Shown piece after piece: positions 62,538 through 64,000 of a stretch of 64,000 nt of DNA. The notes beneath the pieces are model-generated. The model was not told where the DNA came from. It made no database searches and saw only the letters and a list, made by a program, of their open reading frames with translations. Within the stretch, counting starts at the first letter, position 1. Each line of letters starts with the position of its first letter. Source of the stretch: Methylobacterium durans (GTDB taxonomy: Bacteria > Pseudomonadota > Alphaproteobacteria > Rhizobiales > Beijerinckiaceae). The stretch lies in the NCBI RefSeq assembly GCF_003173715.1, contig NZ_CP029550.1, positions 2,763,501 to 2,827,500 of the forward strand, given 5' to 3'. The position numbers and the translations under genes are program-made.

Positions 62538-62816
62538 ATGACGAACCCGGATTCGAAGACGGCATCGCGGGACGGTCTCGTCGTCGCCGCGCTGGGCGGG
62601 CTCGTCGCCGCCACGGTCCTTCTCGGTGCGCTTCTTCCCGGCCATCCGGCGCAGGGTCCGGCCTCCGCAGCGGAGCCCTCCGGCGACGTCGCCTGCCTCG
62701 AATGGAGTGACGGCTGCCGGGTCTGCCAGCGCCTGCCCGAGGGGCCGGCCTGCTCGCTGCCCGGCATTGCCTGCACGCCGGAGGTATTCCGCTGCCTGCG
62801 CCGCGCCGGCGGGTGA
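62538..62816 (+). CDS. Small Cys-rich exported or anchored protein
   Basis: A 92-residue protein I do not recognise. One hydrophobic helix (GLVVAALGGLVAATVLLGALL, residues ~15-35) could be a signal anchor. The C-terminal part has six Cys within about 40 residues (ACLEWSDGCRVCQRLPEG, then PACSLPGIACTPEVFRC), likely paired in the periplasm. The chosen ATG follows GAACAG; upstream TTG starts are less likely. Its stop overlaps the gluQ start (GTGA), so both are coupled. Confidence 0.68.
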   Translation: MTNPDSKTASRDGLVVAALGGLVAATVLLGALLPGHPAQGPASAAEPSGDVACLEWSDGCRVCQRLPEGPACSLPGIACTPEVFRCLRRAGG

Positions 62817-63693
62817 ACGCACCGGTCCTCCGCTTCGCGCCGAGCCCGAACGGGCGGCTTCACCTCGGTCACGCCTACTCGGCGCTCCTCAACGCGAGGA
62901 TCGCGGGCATCCTCGGCGGCCGCCTCCTGCTCCGCATCGAGGATATCGATCCGGTGCGCTCGCGACCCGAATACATCGCGGGGATCGTCGAGGATCTCGC
63001 CTGGCTCGGCCTGCACTTCCCGGAGCCGGTGCGCCGGCAATCCGAGCACATCGCCGCGTACCGTGCCAGCCTCATGAATCTCGGCGAGCGCGGCCTCGTC
63101 TATCCCTGCTTCTGCTCCCGCGGCGCCGTCGCCGCTCGCGTCGCGGCGCTCGCCGCCGAGGAGATTGACCGAGCGACCGATCCGGACGGCACGCCGCACT
63201 ATCCCGGCACCTGCCGCCATCTGCCGGCCGGAGAGGCGGCCGCCCGCCGTGCGGCCGGCGAGCCGCACACGTGGCGGCTCAACATGGAGCGCGCCCGCGC
63301 CGATGCGCCCGGCCCGCAGACTTGGTCGGTCTTCGACCCTGATGGAGGCGAGCGCCGGGTCGCCTCTGATCCGACCCGCTGGGGCGACGCGCTGGTCGGC
63401 CGCCGCGACGTTCCGACGAGCTACCATCTCTCCGTCGTCCTCGACGACGCGGCGCAGGGGATCACGCATGTGGTGCGGGGTCAGGATCTCGAGGCGGCGA
63501 CCGACCTGCACGTGCTCCTGCAGCGCCTCCTCGGCCTCCCGAGCCCGGCCTATCATCACCACGCGTTGATCGTGGACGAGGGGGCGGGAAGCTCGCGAAA
63601 TCGCGGGGCTCGGTCTCCCTCGCCGATCTGCGGACGCGCGGGGACAGTCCGGCAGCGGTACGCATCGGCCTCGGCTTCCCGGCCAAGGCTTGA
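62813..63693 (+). CDS. gluQ: Glutamyl-Q tRNA(Asp) synthetase, frame broken once
   Basis: A GluQRS enzyme, about 293 residues when restored, which attaches glutamate to the queuosine base of tRNA(Asp). The class I HIGH-like motif reads APSPNGRLHLGHAYSAL. Cysteines of the zinc site lie in PCFCSRG and YPGTCRHL. GQDLEAATDLHVLLQRLLG and HHHALIVDEG follow. The KMSKS-like KLAKS comes only after adding a G in the G5 run at 63580-63584; the restored end is GLGFPAKA at 63693. The start is GTG, coupled to the preceding gene. Confidence 0.87.
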
Positions 63694-63697
63694 ATTG

Positions 63698-64000
63698 TCA
63701 GCGCATCGCGTCGCGCTGGGCCATCGCGGTGGCGCTCTTCGATTTCTGCATCACGGCCTCGATCTGCTCGCGCTGCCGCTTGAACTCGGCGAGCAGCCGC
63801 CCGTCGAGCTCCCGCCCGCGGGGCACGCGGATCTTCATCGGGTCGACGAAGTGGCCGTTGATGACGACCTCGTAATGGAGATGCGCGCCGGTCGAGAGGC
63901 CGGTGGATCCGACGTAGCCGATCACCTGTCCCTGACGGACTTTGGCGCCCGCGGAGATGCCGCGCCCGAACCGTGACATGTGGTTGTAGGTGGTGACATA
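63698..64000 (-). CDS. M23 (LytM) peptidase, partial
   Basis: The 3' end of a gene that continues beyond the window. The visible 100 residues begin in the catalytic domain ([39 protein letters not shown]), with the HxH zinc motif in AHLHYE. A helical tail follows ([17 protein letters not shown]). M23 enzymes cut peptidoglycan crossbridges or act as their regulators. Its stop is four bases from the gluQ stop, in convergent orientation. The N-terminal part cannot be assessed. Confidence 0.9.
   Translation of the reverse strand, partial: YVTTYNHMSRFGRGISAGAKVRQGQVIGYVGSTGLSTGAHLHYEVVINGHFVDPMKIRVPRGRELDGRLLAEFKRQREQIEAVMQKSKSATAMAQRDAMR

Overview
The window looks like chromosome from a high-GC alphaproteobacterium of the Hyphomicrobiales, most likely Methylobacterium or a close relative. 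This is inferred from the very high GC content, MeaB, the AddAB/TrxA/FolC/AccD/TrpA neighbourhood, the TsaE-phosphotransferase fusion and a short Omp25-like porin. No rRNA, tRNA, CRISPR array, transposase or phage gene was recognised.

Layout. 87-5447: SufE, a small secreted protein, an M32 carboxypeptidase with a broken frame, and two tandem paralogous B12-binding/radical SAM proteins of unknown function. 5467-10402: threonine aldolase diverging from a large FAD/Fe-S oxidase, with a FadR-type palindrome between them and a GntR gene downstream. 10455-18809: a second GntR regulator diverging from a TRAP transporter (dctPQM), followed by an enoyl-CoA hydratase, a CoA-transferase and an FadJ-like fusion with a reduced dehydrogenase part. 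19038-25918: quinone oxidoreductase/ArsR pair, a lone GAF protein, a double-TetR regulator, an NNP-type MFS transporter and an L,D-transpeptidase. 25923-33048: a complete biotin-independent malonate decarboxylase cluster, GntR | mdcA-C-D-E-G-B-H, with a repeat element between mdcA and mdcC. 33045-41544: meaB, pyroglutamyl peptidase-like, CsbD-like, 3-hydroxybutyrate dehydrogenase, accA, a DUF1796 protein and a lipoprotein L,D-transpeptidase. 41736-57410: tsaE-amgK fusion, murU, addB, addA, PQQ-type sugar dehydrogenase, trxA, porin, folC, accD, trpA. 57598-64000: GH63-like glucosidase, hybrid histidine kinase, Cys-rich small protein, gluQ and a partial M23 peptidase.

How the genes work together. 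The mdc genes encode all subunits and cofactor-building enzymes for malonate to acetyl-CoA chemistry but no transporter. The TRAP system at 11280-14337 is controlled by a similar GntR protein and could supply dicarboxylates. AccA and AccD run the reverse reaction (acetyl-CoA to malonyl-CoA). TsaE-AmgK with MurU and two L,D-transpeptidases point to cell-wall recycling and remodelling.

Sequence quality. Six genes (M32 peptidase, a small secreted protein, the YkuD lipoprotein, addA three times, accD, gluQ) each need one extra G or C in a short G/C run to restore the family reading frame. Since accD is normally essential, these are more likely base-calling deletions than true pseudogenes. They are annotated here as full genes with the break stated.
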